A stretch of DNA of 64,000 nt from an uncultured Prevotellaceae bacterium (GTDB taxonomy: Bacteria; Bacteroidota; Bacteroidia; Bacteroidales; Bacteroidaceae): contig CAMKSE010000011.1 in NCBI GenBank assembly GCA_946415365.1, forward strand, positions 1 to 64,000, in the 5' to 3' direction. Both the position numbers and the translations under genes were made by a program. Shown piece by piece: positions 54,336 to 62,842 of the stretch. The notes under the pieces are model-generated. The model saw nothing but the letters and a program-made list of their open reading frames with translations. It had not been told where the DNA came from and ran no database searches. The stretch's first letter is position 1, and each line of letters begins with the position of its first letter.

Positions 54336-55582
54336 TGCTTTATAACCTGATCATATACATCTATCTGTTTGGAGTGGTCATATACAGCCGCTTCAACGAG
54401 AAGGTACGCAAGATGTGGCGTGGAGAACGGGATGCCTTCCGCATTCTGAGGGAGAAGGTTGACAAAGATGCCCAATACGTGTGGTTCCATGCTGCCTCTC
54501 TCGGAGAGTTCGAGCAGGGCAGGCCGCTGATGGAACGTCTGCGCCAGGAGCATCCGGAGTACAAGATCCTGCTCACGTTCTTCTCCCCCTCGGGCTATGA
54601 GGTCCGGAAGAATTACGAGGGGGCTGACATCATCTGCTACCTGCCGCTCGACACCATTACCAACGCTCGACGTTTCCTCAGGCTGGTTCATCCTGTGAAG
54701 GCGTTCTTCATCAAGTATGAGTTCTGGTACAACTATCTCCATATCCTCAAGCACCGAGGTGTGCCTGTGTATAGCGTGTCGAGCATCTTCCGTCCTGATC
54801 AGGTGTTCTTCAAGTGGTATGGTCGTCAGTACGGACGGGTGCTGAACTGCTTCACGCACTTCTTCGTGCAGAACGAGCAGAGCAAGGAGCTGCTGGCTCG
54901 CATAGGCATCAACTGTGTGACGGTGGTGGGCGACACGCGCTTCGACCGTGTGCTCCAGATTAAGGAGGCCGCAAAGCAGCTGCCCATCGTGGAAGAGTTT
55001 ATTGGTAAAGAGAGTCCTAAAGTGTTTGTCGCCGGTTCTTCTTGGCCGCCTGACGAGGAGATCTTCATTAAGTATTTCAACGAGCATCCAGAATGGAAGC
55101 TGATCATCGCCCCTCATGTCATCGGCGAGGATCATCTGCAGCAGATTGAGAAACTTCTTGAGGGCCGTAAGGTCGTAAGATATACTTCTTTGGATGCTAC
55201 GGGAAATCAGAATGTTCCGGATCATTCTGACGCTCTTATCATCGACTGCTTCGGGTTGCTGTCGAGCATCTATCACTATGGTGATGTGGCCTACGTGGGC
55301 GGAGGCTTCGGCGTGGGTATCCACAACCTGCTTGAGGCTGCCGTCTGGGATGTGCCAGTGTTCTTCGGCCCCAACAACCAGAAGTTCCAGGAGGCACAGG
55401 GGCTGAAGCAGAGCGGTGGCTTTGAGATTAGTACGTACGAGGATTTCGCCCGTCAGATGGATCGTTTCGCCGCCGACCCCCAGTACCTGAAAGAGCAGGG
55501 CATGAAGGCCGGAGCGTTCGTGAAAGGTAAGGCTGGGGCTACTTCGACAGTATTTTCAAATGTGTGGAACCTTGGTAACTGA
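54335..55582 (+). CDS. waaA: 3-deoxy-D-manno-octulosonic acid transferase (Kdo transferase)
   Basis: 415-aa GT30 enzyme attaching Kdo to lipid A precursor at the inner membrane. N-terminal membrane anchor (LIIYIYLFGVVIY), then WFHAASLGEFEQGRP, the family block, and the C-terminal Rossmann part GGGFGVGIHNLLEAAVW. Length is typical. Overlaps gltX by 1 bp. Confidence 0.95.
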   Translation: MLYNLIIYIYLFGVVIYSRFNEKVRKMWRGERDAFRILREKVDKDAQYVWFHAASLGEFEQGRPLMERLRQEHPEYKILLTFFSPSGYEVRKNYEGADIICYLPLDTITNARRFLRLVHPVKAFFIKYEFWYNYLHILKHRGVPVYSVSSIFRPDQVFFKWYGRQYGRVLNCFTHFFVQNEQSKELLARIGINCVTVVGDTRFDRVLQIKEAAKQLPIVEEFIGKESPKVFVAGSSWPPDEEIFIKYFNEHPEWKLIIAPHVIGEDHLQQIEKLLEGRKVVRYTSLDATGNQNVPDHSDALIIDCFGLLSSIYHYGDVAYVGGGFGVGIHNLLEAAVWDVPVFFGPNNQKFQEAQGLKQSGGFEISTYEDFARQMDRFAADPQYLKEQGMKAGAFVKGKAGATSTVFSNVWNLGN

Positions 55583-55596
55583 CGGTTCCCTTCTTT

Positions 55597-56697
55597 ATGA
55601 GATCTATGTGGATGTTTATTTTCATGGTGCTGCCCCTTTTGGCAGTCGTCTATATTGGCTGGCACGTGTGGGCCATCCTCCCCTTTTCGCGACTCTGGAA
55701 GACGGTGGCCGTGATACTGCTGATGGGCTGTTTCCTGTTGTTCTTCTTCGGCTTGCGGCGACAGACCGACAACTATTCGCTGCCTGTGGCACAGGTGCTC
55801 TATGAGGTAGGTACTTCGTCGATATTCATCATGCTCTATCTGGTGATCATCTTCCTGGTGCTCGACCTTGGACGGCTGGTTCATCTGGTGCCTCGCTCAT
55901 TACTCTTTAACAACTGGCAGACGGCCCTCGCCATCTTCGTGCTGATATTCGGCGTGTTCCTCTACGGCAATATACATTATTATAATAAGGTACGTGTGCC
56001 GTTGGAACTGACGTCGAAGAAACTGTCGAGGGATTATCGTGTGGTGATGGTTTCCGATCTCCATCTGGGCTATCACAATACCCGTAAGGAACTGGCACGA
56101 TGGGTGGATATGATCAATGCGGAGAAGCCCGACTTTATCCTGATAGCCGGGGATCTTATCGATGGCAGCATCCGTCCGCTGAATGAGGAGCGTATGACCG
56201 AGGAGTTCCACAGACTGAAGGCGCCTGTCTATGCCTGTCTGGGAAACCATGAGCACTTTGGCGGCGACGCCAATGCCCGACAGTTCTATCAGGATGCCGG
56301 TATCCATCTGTTGATAGATGAGACGGCAGTCATCGATAGTGCAATAGTTGTCATAGGCCGTGATGACCGTATGAACTTCCGCCATCGTATGAGCGTCGAC
56401 TCTCTCATGGCAACTGTCGACTCTCACCTCTATACCATCGTCCTCGACCATCAGCCCTATGATCTCGATCGTGCGGAGAAAGCTGGCGTCGACTTCCAAC
56501 TAAGCGGCCATACCCATCGTGGACAGGTATGGCCGATATCGTGGATCACCGATGCGATCTATGAGTGCTCCTGGGGCAGTTATCAGCGTGGCGATACGCA
56601 GTATTATGTGTCGTCGGGCCTTGGCCTTTGGGGTGGCAAGTTCCGCATTGGCACGCAGTCGGAATATGTCGTTGCCACTATAAAAGGCGAGAATTAA
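55597..56697 (+). CDS. Membrane-anchored metallophosphoesterase
   Basis: 366-aa protein with about four N-terminal helices (1-130) and a calcineurin-like phosphoesterase domain: SDLHLGY, AGDLIDG, GNHEHFGG and SGHTHRGQ supply the metal ligands. Similar to YkuE-type enzymes, which act on cell-envelope lipids; substrate here unknown. Follows waaA by 14 bp. Its TAA stop lies in the loop of the terminator hairpin. Confidence 0.9.
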   Translation: MRSMWMFIFMVLPLLAVVYIGWHVWAILPFSRLWKTVAVILLMGCFLLFFFGLRRQTDNYSLPVAQVLYEVGTSSIFIMLYLVIIFLVLDLGRLVHLVPRSLLFNNWQTALAIFVLIFGVFLYGNIHYYNKVRVPLELTSKKLSRDYRVVMVSDLHLGYHNTRKELARWVDMINAEKPDFILIAGDLIDGSIRPLNEERMTEEFHRLKAPVYACLGNHEHFGGDANARQFYQDAGIHLLIDETAVIDSAIVVIGRDDRMNFRHRMSVDSLMATVDSHLYTIVLDHQPYDLDRAEKAGVDFQLSGHTHRGQVWPISWITDAIYECSWGSYQRGDTQYYVSSGLGLWGGKFRIGTQSEYVVATIKGEN

Positions 56698-56710
56698 TTT
56701 CTCGCCTTTT
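56682..56710. terminator. Bidirectional terminator between convergent genes
   Basis: AAAAGGCGAGAA / TTCTCGCCTTTT, 12-bp perfect stem with A-run on one side and T-run on the other. It serves the metallophosphoesterase (plus) and the amylase (minus). Confidence 0.8.
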
Positions 56711-56715
56711 ACCTC

Positions 56716-58716
56716 TCAAAACTCCAAAATCAGACTTTGGCGGGGCTTCAGCTCCAGGTTCTTCGACAGGTCGTAGTAGCGTCCTGTCAGGATGTCCTTA
56801 GCCTTCGCCGTGCTGCCGATGACCTCTGCGTAGCGTGCCACTTCCATCGTGGCGGGCTTCGACGTGCCGTTGAGGATGGTGAGGGCCGTCCGCGTCACGA
56901 CGTGGTTTGGTGCATCCAGCGCGCGGTCGTCCAGCTGACGGGCGATCACGTAGACACCCTGATAGGGGATAAACTGGATTTGCTTACCCTTTGTGATCAC
57001 CTCGTTGCCCTGACGCCAGTGCAGCAGACGGCTTGTCCAGGCAAACATGCTCTGTTCGGCCTTCGTACGACCTTCCTTTGTGAAACAGTTGTGCTCGTCG
57101 CCGGGGAATCCGCCGGGGAAGTCCTTGCGCACGTTGCCGTCCGTCACTTCCTTCGTGCCGTTCATCAGCACCTCCGTACCGTAGTAGAGCTGTGGGATGC
57201 GGTTCACCGTCAGCAGCAGGGCGAGAGCCTGTTTCAGAGCCAGCGTGTCCTTGCCGTTGCCGAGGAAGCGGTCTGTGTCGTGGTTCTCGATGAAGGCCAT
57301 CACACTCGAGGGGTTCGGATAGAGATAGTCGTAGACGAACGAGTTGTAGAGGCGGTTCAGTCCGTTCCACCAGGCGTCGGTCTCCTCGTGCTTTGCCTGG
57401 TTCAGCTTATCGAAGAACGAGAAGTCCATCACCGTCTTCAGGTAGGTGTTGTTCTTTGCGAGCTTCGAGTCTTTCTGCCAGGCGGCGGTATAGGCCGGCT
57501 CCGTCACCCACGTCTCACCCACGGTGTTGAAGTTCGGATACTCCTCGTCGAGTTCCTTCATCCACTGGGCCATCGCATCGGCGTAGGCGTAGGGATAGGT
57601 GTCCATGCGGATGCCGTCGATACCCACGGTCTCGATCCACCAGATGGAGTTCTGAATCAGGTAGCGCATCAGGTGTGGATTATGCTGGTTCAGGTCGGGC
57701 ATCGAGGGCACGAACCAGCCCTCTACGGTCTCCTTCAGATCCACCTTCGAGGCGTAGGGGTCTACGACGGGGGTCAGTTTATAGGATGTCTGCAGATATT
57801 TGCTAGTCTCACTAGTTTGACTAGTCTCACTAGATTCGCTAGAATTAGCGAAGCCTGTCATCGGGTCGCGACCGCTCTGCTTCTCTGTGAGCCACTCGGG
57901 CACGTTCAGCCAGTCCTTCGTCGGCATGTCCTGCGTCCAGGGGTGCTCGAATCCGCTGTGGTTGAAGATCATGTCCATCACGATCTTCAGTCCCTTCTTG
58001 TGGGCCTCGTCGCAGAGCAGCTTGTAGTCCTCGTTCGAGCCGAAGCGCGGATCCACCTTGTAGTAGTTTGTCGTGGCGTAGCCGTGATAAGTGGAAAAGC
58101 CGTTCTCAGAGTCTGGCGAGTCGTTCTCCAGCACGGGCGTGAACCACAGGGCCGTCACGCCCAGCTCCTTGAAGTAGTCCAGGTGCTCGCGGATGCCGTT
58201 CAGATCGCCGCCATGCCTCAATGATGGTTTCGAGCGGTCCTCCACATAGTTGCGCATGCCTGCCACCTGAGCAGGATGGTTCTGCCCCTGTGCGAAACGG
58301 TCGGGCATCAGCATGTAGAGCACGTCGGCGTTGGTGAATCCCATGCGCTTGTCGCCGCTCATCTCACGGGCCTTCAGCTGATACTGCACCTTTTCTCCTT
58401 TACTCTTTCTCTCCTTCCCTCCTTTAAAAGTGAGCGTCATCGTACCCGGCTGGGCGTCCTTCAGGTTCATGTAGATAAGCAGGTAATTCGGCGAGTCGAG
58501 GCGCACGAGGCTGTCGATGCTGACGCCGGGATAGTCGGTCGTCACCTCGGCCACGTCACGGATGCCCTTTCCATAGACCATCAGCTGCACCTGAGGATTC
58601 TTCATCCCCACGTACCAGTCGGTAGGCTCTATCCGGTCAATCACTGTCTTTTTTGCTCCACTCATTGTCAATACGTTTGCCAGCACGAATGCGGCCATTA
58701 ATAAAATCCGTTGCAT
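56716..58716 (-). CDS. SusA-like GH13 alpha-amylase/neopullulanase
   Basis: 666-aa exported enzyme of starch or maltodextrin use. Signal peptide about 1-20, N-terminal cyclomaltodextrinase-type beta-domain (about 25-120), GH13 barrel with nucleophile D372 in GIRMDTYPYA, acid/base E401 in VGETW and D480 in ENHDTDR, and a C-terminal beta-domain. Two repeat-derived peptides are embedded: KGGKERKSKGEK (from a purine array, 58391-58425) in the N-terminal domain and (S/T)Sx runs at 291-305 from an ACTAGTnnn array. Both fall in loops. Isolated from other sus genes within the window; the partial pullulanase at 62.8 kb is functionally related. Confidence 0.93.
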   Translation of the reverse strand: MQRILLMAAFVLANVLTMSGAKKTVIDRIEPTDWYVGMKNPQVQLMVYGKGIRDVAEVTTDYPGVSIDSLVRLDSPNYLLIYMNLKDAQPGTMTLTFKGGKERKSKGEKVQYQLKAREMSGDKRMGFTNADVLYMLMPDRFAQGQNHPAQVAGMRNYVEDRSKPSLRHGGDLNGIREHLDYFKELGVTALWFTPVLENDSPDSENGFSTYHGYATTNYYKVDPRFGSNEDYKLLCDEAHKKGLKIVMDMIFNHSGFEHPWTQDMPTKDWLNVPEWLTEKQSGRDPMTGFANSSESSETSQTSETSKYLQTSYKLTPVVDPYASKVDLKETVEGWFVPSMPDLNQHNPHLMRYLIQNSIWWIETVGIDGIRMDTYPYAYADAMAQWMKELDEEYPNFNTVGETWVTEPAYTAAWQKDSKLAKNNTYLKTVMDFSFFDKLNQAKHEETDAWWNGLNRLYNSFVYDYLYPNPSSVMAFIENHDTDRFLGNGKDTLALKQALALLLTVNRIPQLYYGTEVLMNGTKEVTDGNVRKDFPGGFPGDEHNCFTKEGRTKAEQSMFAWTSRLLHWRQGNEVITKGKQIQFIPYQGVYVIARQLDDRALDAPNHVVTRTALTILNGTSKPATMEVARYAEVIGSTAKAKDILTGRYYDLSKNLELKPRQSLILEF
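57802..57846 (-). repeat. ACTAGTnnn x5 array in the amylase gene (partly decayed)
   Basis: Plus-strand units GCTAGTCTC, ACTAGTTTG, ACTAGTCTC, ACTAGATTC, GCTAGAATT (45 bp). Two perfect cores and three with one or two changes, so older than the GH95 and ispG arrays. Encodes residues 291-305, NSSESSETSQTSETS. Confidence 0.85.
58391..58425 (-). repeat. Pyrimidine 7-9-bp array in the amylase gene
   Basis: Plus-strand units TTTTCTCC, TTTACTC, TTTCTCTCC, TTCCCTCC, TTT. In frame on the coding strand as GGKERKSKGEK. Matches the intergenic array at 34134-34175. Confidence 0.7.
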
Positions 58717-58815
58717 AATCAGTCTTTAGTTTATTCTTTGAGGCAATGACGGTGCAAACCGAATGCAGAAAGCATGCTTTTTGCTGAGGTGAAGCCCGAC
58801 ATCGCTAATTTTTTG

Positions 58816-58823
58816 CAAAGTTA
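58816..58823 (-). promoter_or_regulatory. Promoter of the amylase gene
   Basis: TAACTTTG on the minus strand, 99 bp before the start codon; a long leader by the standards of this window. Confidence 0.5.
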
Positions 58824-59055
58824 CGAAATAAATCTATATGCCGTATGCCTGAGCGCCATATTTTTTTCTTCCCCCTGCAAAAACGATTGCACAAGTCCGT
58901 CGCGTGTACATTATATATATTAAGGAGAGCCGACAGCCGTGCTTGATATGACCTCCTTTTCATTAGTCACTGTTCACTTCAGAACAGACCTCTGCCCCAT
59001 ACAGCTGCCATCTCTCTCCCTTTCATCAGTAAGCAGACAATTGGTGCGCACGTCA

Positions 59056-59509
59056 TTCTCACTTTCTCAGTTTCTCAGTTTCTCACTTATGACAGGAAGG
59101 TTTTGTATTTCTGCAAAATATTCAAGTATTCATGTATTCAATTAGGACAAGAAGGTTTTCAACTTTTGACAGACAAGGAAATTTTTTGCCAAAGATCATA
59201 ATTCCTTTTTATTTACATCTATATATTTATTATTTCAATATTTATATATTATATATTATTATATATATTATAATATATATAATAATATATAATATAATAT
59301 GTAAAGTATATTGAATATTATAAACTATCCATAAATCCTTACAAATGTGTTTTTAATACAATCAGATAGACACAACCCAAAAACCTTCCTGTCATAAGTG
59401 AGAAAGTGAGAAACTGAGAAACCTTGTACTTTGTCAAGTTGTAAAACCTATACTTCATCAAGTTATAAAAACCTTCTTGTCCTAGTTGAATACTTGAATA
59501 TTTGAATAA
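59056..59509. repeat. Interleaved inverted-repeat element with 8-bp arrays and AT core
   Basis: Most of the 963-bp gap 58717-59679 is this element. Left part: 8-bp array TTTCTCAG (59056-59086), TGACAGGAAGGTTTT, array ATTCAAGT (59120-59143), AGGACAAGAAGGTTTT. Right part carries both modules inverted: a perfect 26-bp inverted repeat 59079-59104 / 59380-59405 and a 17-bp one 59143-59159 / 59468-59484, followed by array TTGAATAC (59486-59509). Two 21-22-bp direct repeats (59428, 59452) lie between. The centre (about 59210-59320) is almost pure A/T. No convincing gene lies here; 58824-59050 shows nothing else. Confidence 0.8.
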
Positions 59510-59616
59510 ATGAGTGCAGAGCCAACTGGAGGTCGCTACTGGGTTCACTTCGCCGTGCGTCCGCTGAAGGAGGGGAACAGGAGGAAGGTTGCGTTTTTGC
59601 GAGCGTAGATGAAAGT

Positions 59617-59652
59617 AAACGAGGGGTTGGCCATCACCAACTCCTCGTTTTT
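59617..59652. terminator. Terminator after the two-domain esterase
   Basis: AAACGAGG...CCTCGTTT stem extended by GGTTGG/CCAAC, T-run on the plus strand and TTTACTTTC on the minus strand; 28 bp beyond the esterase stop. Confidence 0.65.
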
Positions 59653-59679
59653 AACTTGGTATCCTCGAAGTGGAGAATG

Positions 59680-61161
59680 TTACTGTGCCTTCAGGGCGTC
59701 GGCGATGATGTCGGCCATACGGGCGGCTCCCTTGCCGTCGGGATGGATGCCGTCGAAGAGCATCTTGTCACCGTCGCCAGCGTAGAGCGTGTGCAGGTCG
59801 ACGACCTCAAGGCCGTACTTCGCGGCCACCTCCTGCTGGATGGGGATGATGGCGTTGGTGATGACAGAGTCGTTGATGTTCCACGTCGACTTGAAGGCGG
59901 GTATGGGCGTGCAGAGCAGGATGCGGGGCTTGGCGGGAGCGGCTCCTGCCTTCGCTGCCTTGGCCTGCGCCTTGGCCATGGCCTTCTGGGCCTTCTTGGC
60001 GGGCATGGCGGCGTACTGCTGCAGGTCGGGGCGCAGGGTGAAGATCATCTGCTCCAGGTCCTGACGGAACTCAGCGCCGTACTGCCAGTTCTCAGGCTTT
60101 GAGTCGTTGGTGCCCAGCTTGATGACCACGATGTCGGGCTGGAAGGCGAGGGCGTCGCGCCAGGCCTGCTCGTTCATGTAGGGATAGTCGCCCTTGTTGA
60201 GCATGGTGCGGGCACTGACGCCGTAGTTGCGCACCCAGTAGTCCGCGCCGAGCTTCTTCTGGAGCATGGCGGGATAGCCGTTGGCCGTGGCCATGTCGAT
60301 GCCGTGGCCGTCGGTGATGCTGTTGCCGATGCAGGCCACGCGGACGGCGCCGGGCTTAGGTGCCTGACGGGCGTCGAGCCAGTTGCCGATGTCGGTAAGC
60401 AGCTGCTGGTGGTACTTGAACCAGGGTCCGAAGCCGAAGCCGTGGTCACCGGTGGGGTAGACGTACATGGCGCACTCATTGCCGGCCAGGCGCATCGCCT
60501 TGTAGTACTCCAGTCCGTTGGTCACGAACGGCACGAGGCGGTCGTCGCTGGCAGAGATGATCAGGGCTGGAGGCGTCAGGTGGCGGCGCACGGCGTTCAT
60601 GGTCGAGTAGTCGCGCACGAGCTCAGGATTCTTCTGCCCCTCCTTGCCGAGGAAGTTCACGCACGACCACTTGTGGCTCACGCGCTCGTCCATCGAGATG
60701 ACGGGATAGAACAGTATCGAGAAGTCGGGGCGCACCTCGTAGGGCGAGTGCGTAGAGATGACGGATGCCAGGTGGCCGCCGGCCGAGAATCCCATGATGC
60801 CTACGTCGTGGGGGTTGATGCCCCAGACGGTAGCCGAGTCGCGCACGATGCGGAAGCCCTGCTCTACGTCGCTGATGGGGCGGGTGCGGTCGCCGTTAGG
60901 CAAACGGTAGTTCACCACGAAATAAGCGATGCCACGCTGATTCAACCACCCTGAGGCCTGTGTGCCCTCGTGGGTGTTCGACAGCATGGAGTATCCGCCT
61001 CCAGGAATGCCCACGATGGCTCGGCCACAGGGCTTTTCAGGGAGGAAACAAACCATCTCGGCCTGACCGTCGGCCAGGGGGAGCTTAAAAGTTCTCGCTG
61101 TCTGTGCGAGCACCGTGAGGGCCGAGCAGACAGCGAGAATAATCAGTGAGTATCGCTTCAT
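59680..61161 (-). CDS. Two-domain esterase: alpha/beta hydrolase plus SGNH/GDSL domain
   Basis: 493-aa exported carbohydrate-esterase candidate. Signal peptide about 1-19. An alpha/beta hydrolase domain (about 25-270) has GIPGGGY (oxyanion), GFSAGG (nucleophile Ser), SDDRLVPF and the DHGFGFG histidine. An SGNH domain (about 280-493) has IGNSITDGHG, GTND and DGIHPDG. The SGNH domain contains an alanine/lysine-rich stretch (about 396-420, KKAQKAMAKAQAKAAKA) absent from usual members. Acetyl-xylan or other deacetylation is the likely activity. It follows the isomerase gene by 24 bp, probably one transcript. Confidence 0.88.
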   Translation of the reverse strand: MKRYSLIILAVCSALTVLAQTARTFKLPLADGQAEMVCFLPEKPCGRAIVGIPGGGYSMLSNTHEGTQASGWLNQRGIAYFVVNYRLPNGDRTRPISDVEQGFRIVRDSATVWGINPHDVGIMGFSAGGHLASVISTHSPYEVRPDFSILFYPVISMDERVSHKWSCVNFLGKEGQKNPELVRDYSTMNAVRRHLTPPALIISASDDRLVPFVTNGLEYYKAMRLAGNECAMYVYPTGDHGFGFGPWFKYHQQLLTDIGNWLDARQAPKPGAVRVACIGNSITDGHGIDMATANGYPAMLQKKLGADYWVRNYGVSARTMLNKGDYPYMNEQAWRDALAFQPDIVVIKLGTNDSKPENWQYGAEFRQDLEQMIFTLRPDLQQYAAMPAKKAQKAMAKAQAKAAKAGAAPAKPRILLCTPIPAFKSTWNINDSVITNAIIPIQQEVAAKYGLEVVDLHTLYAGDGDKMLFDGIHPDGKGAARMADIIADALKAQ

Positions 61162-61185
61162 ACGAAACTGCGTTTACAGTCCTGA

Positions 61186-62706
61186 TTAAGCGAACGGATT
61201 CTCCGTGGGATAGTAGTCACCCTTCGGGAAGTTGTAGTCGATCTCGTCCACGGGAATTCCCATGTACTTCAGCACCTCCCAGAGATACTTGCCCTGGTGG
61301 CCGAACATCACGGCGCAGTGGTGCGGATAGTGCTTCTCGATGAGGACGTGACGATAGAAGCGGCTCATGTTCTTGATGCCGAAGATACCGATGCTGCCGA
61401 ACGAGCGTGTAGCCACGGGAATCACCTCGCCCTGGGCGATGTAGGCGCGGAGCCTGGTGTCGGCAGTAGACTGCAGACGATAAACTGTAGCCAGACCAGG
61501 CTGGATGTCACCCTCGAGCGTACCGTTGGTCACCTCAACAGGCAGAGCGCGAGCCATAATGCGCTGGAAGCACATCTGGCAGTTGCATACCTTGCTTGAA
61601 GCAGTGTTACCGCAGTGGAAGCCCATGAAGATCTCCTTGTCGGTATAGGTATCGCAAGCAAACTTCTTGCCCTTGATGCTCTCCTCGTACATATCCTTAG
61701 GTACGGTGTTGTTGATGTCGAGCAGGGTAACGGCATCCTCAGAGATACAAGTTCCGATGTACTCAGACAGAGCGCCATAGATATCAACCTCACAAGCCAC
61801 GGGGATACCACGACTCGTCAGACGGCTGTTCACGTAGCAGGGAACGAAGCCGAACATGGTCTGGAATGCAGGCCAGCACTTGTTGGCCATAGCCACGAAC
61901 TGGCGAGAACCCTTGTGACCCTCGATCCAGTCGGTCAGCGTCAGCTCATACTGAGCGAGCTTAGGCAGCACAGAAGGAATCTTGTTACCGTGACCGAGCT
62001 CAGCAGCCATATCCTTCACAACATCGTCGATACGAGGATCGCCCTGGTGCTTCTGGAAGGCCTCGAGCAGGTCGAGCTCTGAGTTCTCCTCGATCTCAAC
62101 GTCCAGGTCATAGAGGGCACGGATAGGAGCGTTACAAGCCAGGAAGTTGTTGGGACGAGGACCGAAGCTGATGATCTTCAGGTTCTGCAGACCAACGATG
62201 GCACGTGCGATAGGCAGGAACTCGTGGATCATCTCAGCGCACTGAGCAGCGTCGCCCACGGGCTCCTCGGGGATGTAAGCACGGGTCTTACGGAGAGAGA
62301 GAGCCTGGCTGGCGTTCAGCATACCACAGTAAGCATCGCCACGACCGTCGATCAGGTCGTTCTGAGTCTCCTCAGCAGCAGCGCAGAACATCGTGGGGCC
62401 CTGGAACCAGTCGGCAATCATGGTCTCAGAGATCTCAGGACCGAAGTTGCCAAGGTAAACGCAGAGGGCGTTACAGCCGGCCTTCTTCACATCCTCAAGG
62501 GCCTGCTGAGCGTGGATCTCGCTCTCAACGATACAGATAGGACACTCATAGATACCGTCTTGGCAGACGGCATCATTTTCTTTTCGACCGAACTTCTTTT
62601 CATACTCGGCGATAACGGCCTTGCGGCGGTTAACAGCCAGTGACTCGGGGAAACAGTCGCGAGAAACGGCGACGATTCCAATCTTAATTACAGGTACGTT
62701 GTTCAT
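61186..62706 (-). CDS. L-fucose/L-arabinose-isomerase-family protein
   Basis: 506-aa cytoplasmic protein of the FucI/AraA superfamily (IGIVAVSRDCFPE start, LISRGIPVACEVDIYGA-type metal block seen as SRGIPVACEVDIYGALSEY, FHCGNTASSKVC). It is shorter than classical L-fucose isomerase (about 590 aa). The sugar cannot be deduced from sequence alone. The window contains GH95 and GH51, which release L-fucose/L-galactose and L-arabinose, so it could process one of these. Promoter at 62757-62764. Confidence 0.85.
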   Translation of the reverse strand: MNNVPVIKIGIVAVSRDCFPESLAVNRRKAVIAEYEKKFGRKENDAVCQDGIYECPICIVESEIHAQQALEDVKKAGCNALCVYLGNFGPEISETMIADWFQGPTMFCAAAEETQNDLIDGRGDAYCGMLNASQALSLRKTRAYIPEEPVGDAAQCAEMIHEFLPIARAIVGLQNLKIISFGPRPNNFLACNAPIRALYDLDVEIEENSELDLLEAFQKHQGDPRIDDVVKDMAAELGHGNKIPSVLPKLAQYELTLTDWIEGHKGSRQFVAMANKCWPAFQTMFGFVPCYVNSRLTSRGIPVACEVDIYGALSEYIGTCISEDAVTLLDINNTVPKDMYEESIKGKKFACDTYTDKEIFMGFHCGNTASSKVCNCQMCFQRIMARALPVEVTNGTLEGDIQPGLATVYRLQSTADTRLRAYIAQGEVIPVATRSFGSIGIFGIKNMSRFYRHVLIEKHYPHHCAVMFGHQGKYLWEVLKYMGIPVDEIDYNFPKGDYYPTENPFA

Positions 62707-62756
62707 TTTACAAAGAGTTATTTGTTTGGTAATGAATTTGATTTTGCTTTGAGGCG

Positions 62757-62764
62757 CAAAGATA
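62757..62764 (-). promoter_or_regulatory. Promoter of the isomerase/esterase unit
   Basis: TATCTTTG on the minus strand, 50 bp before the isomerase start. Confidence 0.55.
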
Positions 62765-62842
62765 TGAAATATTCAGCGAACTACCAAATACTTTTGCGAA
62801 AAATAACATATTTCTTTGCTAAGCGTTGCTTTTTGGCCGCCG

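Noticed and set aside
59210..59320. Replication-origin-like AT-rich core
   Set aside because: Almost pure A/T, but no DnaA boxes or dnaA/dnaN genes nearby; better explained as the spacer of the repeat element.
59510..59608. 32-aa plus-strand ORF beginning MSAEPTGGRYWVHF
   Set aside because: Possible gene remnant beside the repeat element, but no ribosome-binding site, no partner and no recognised family; too weak to call.
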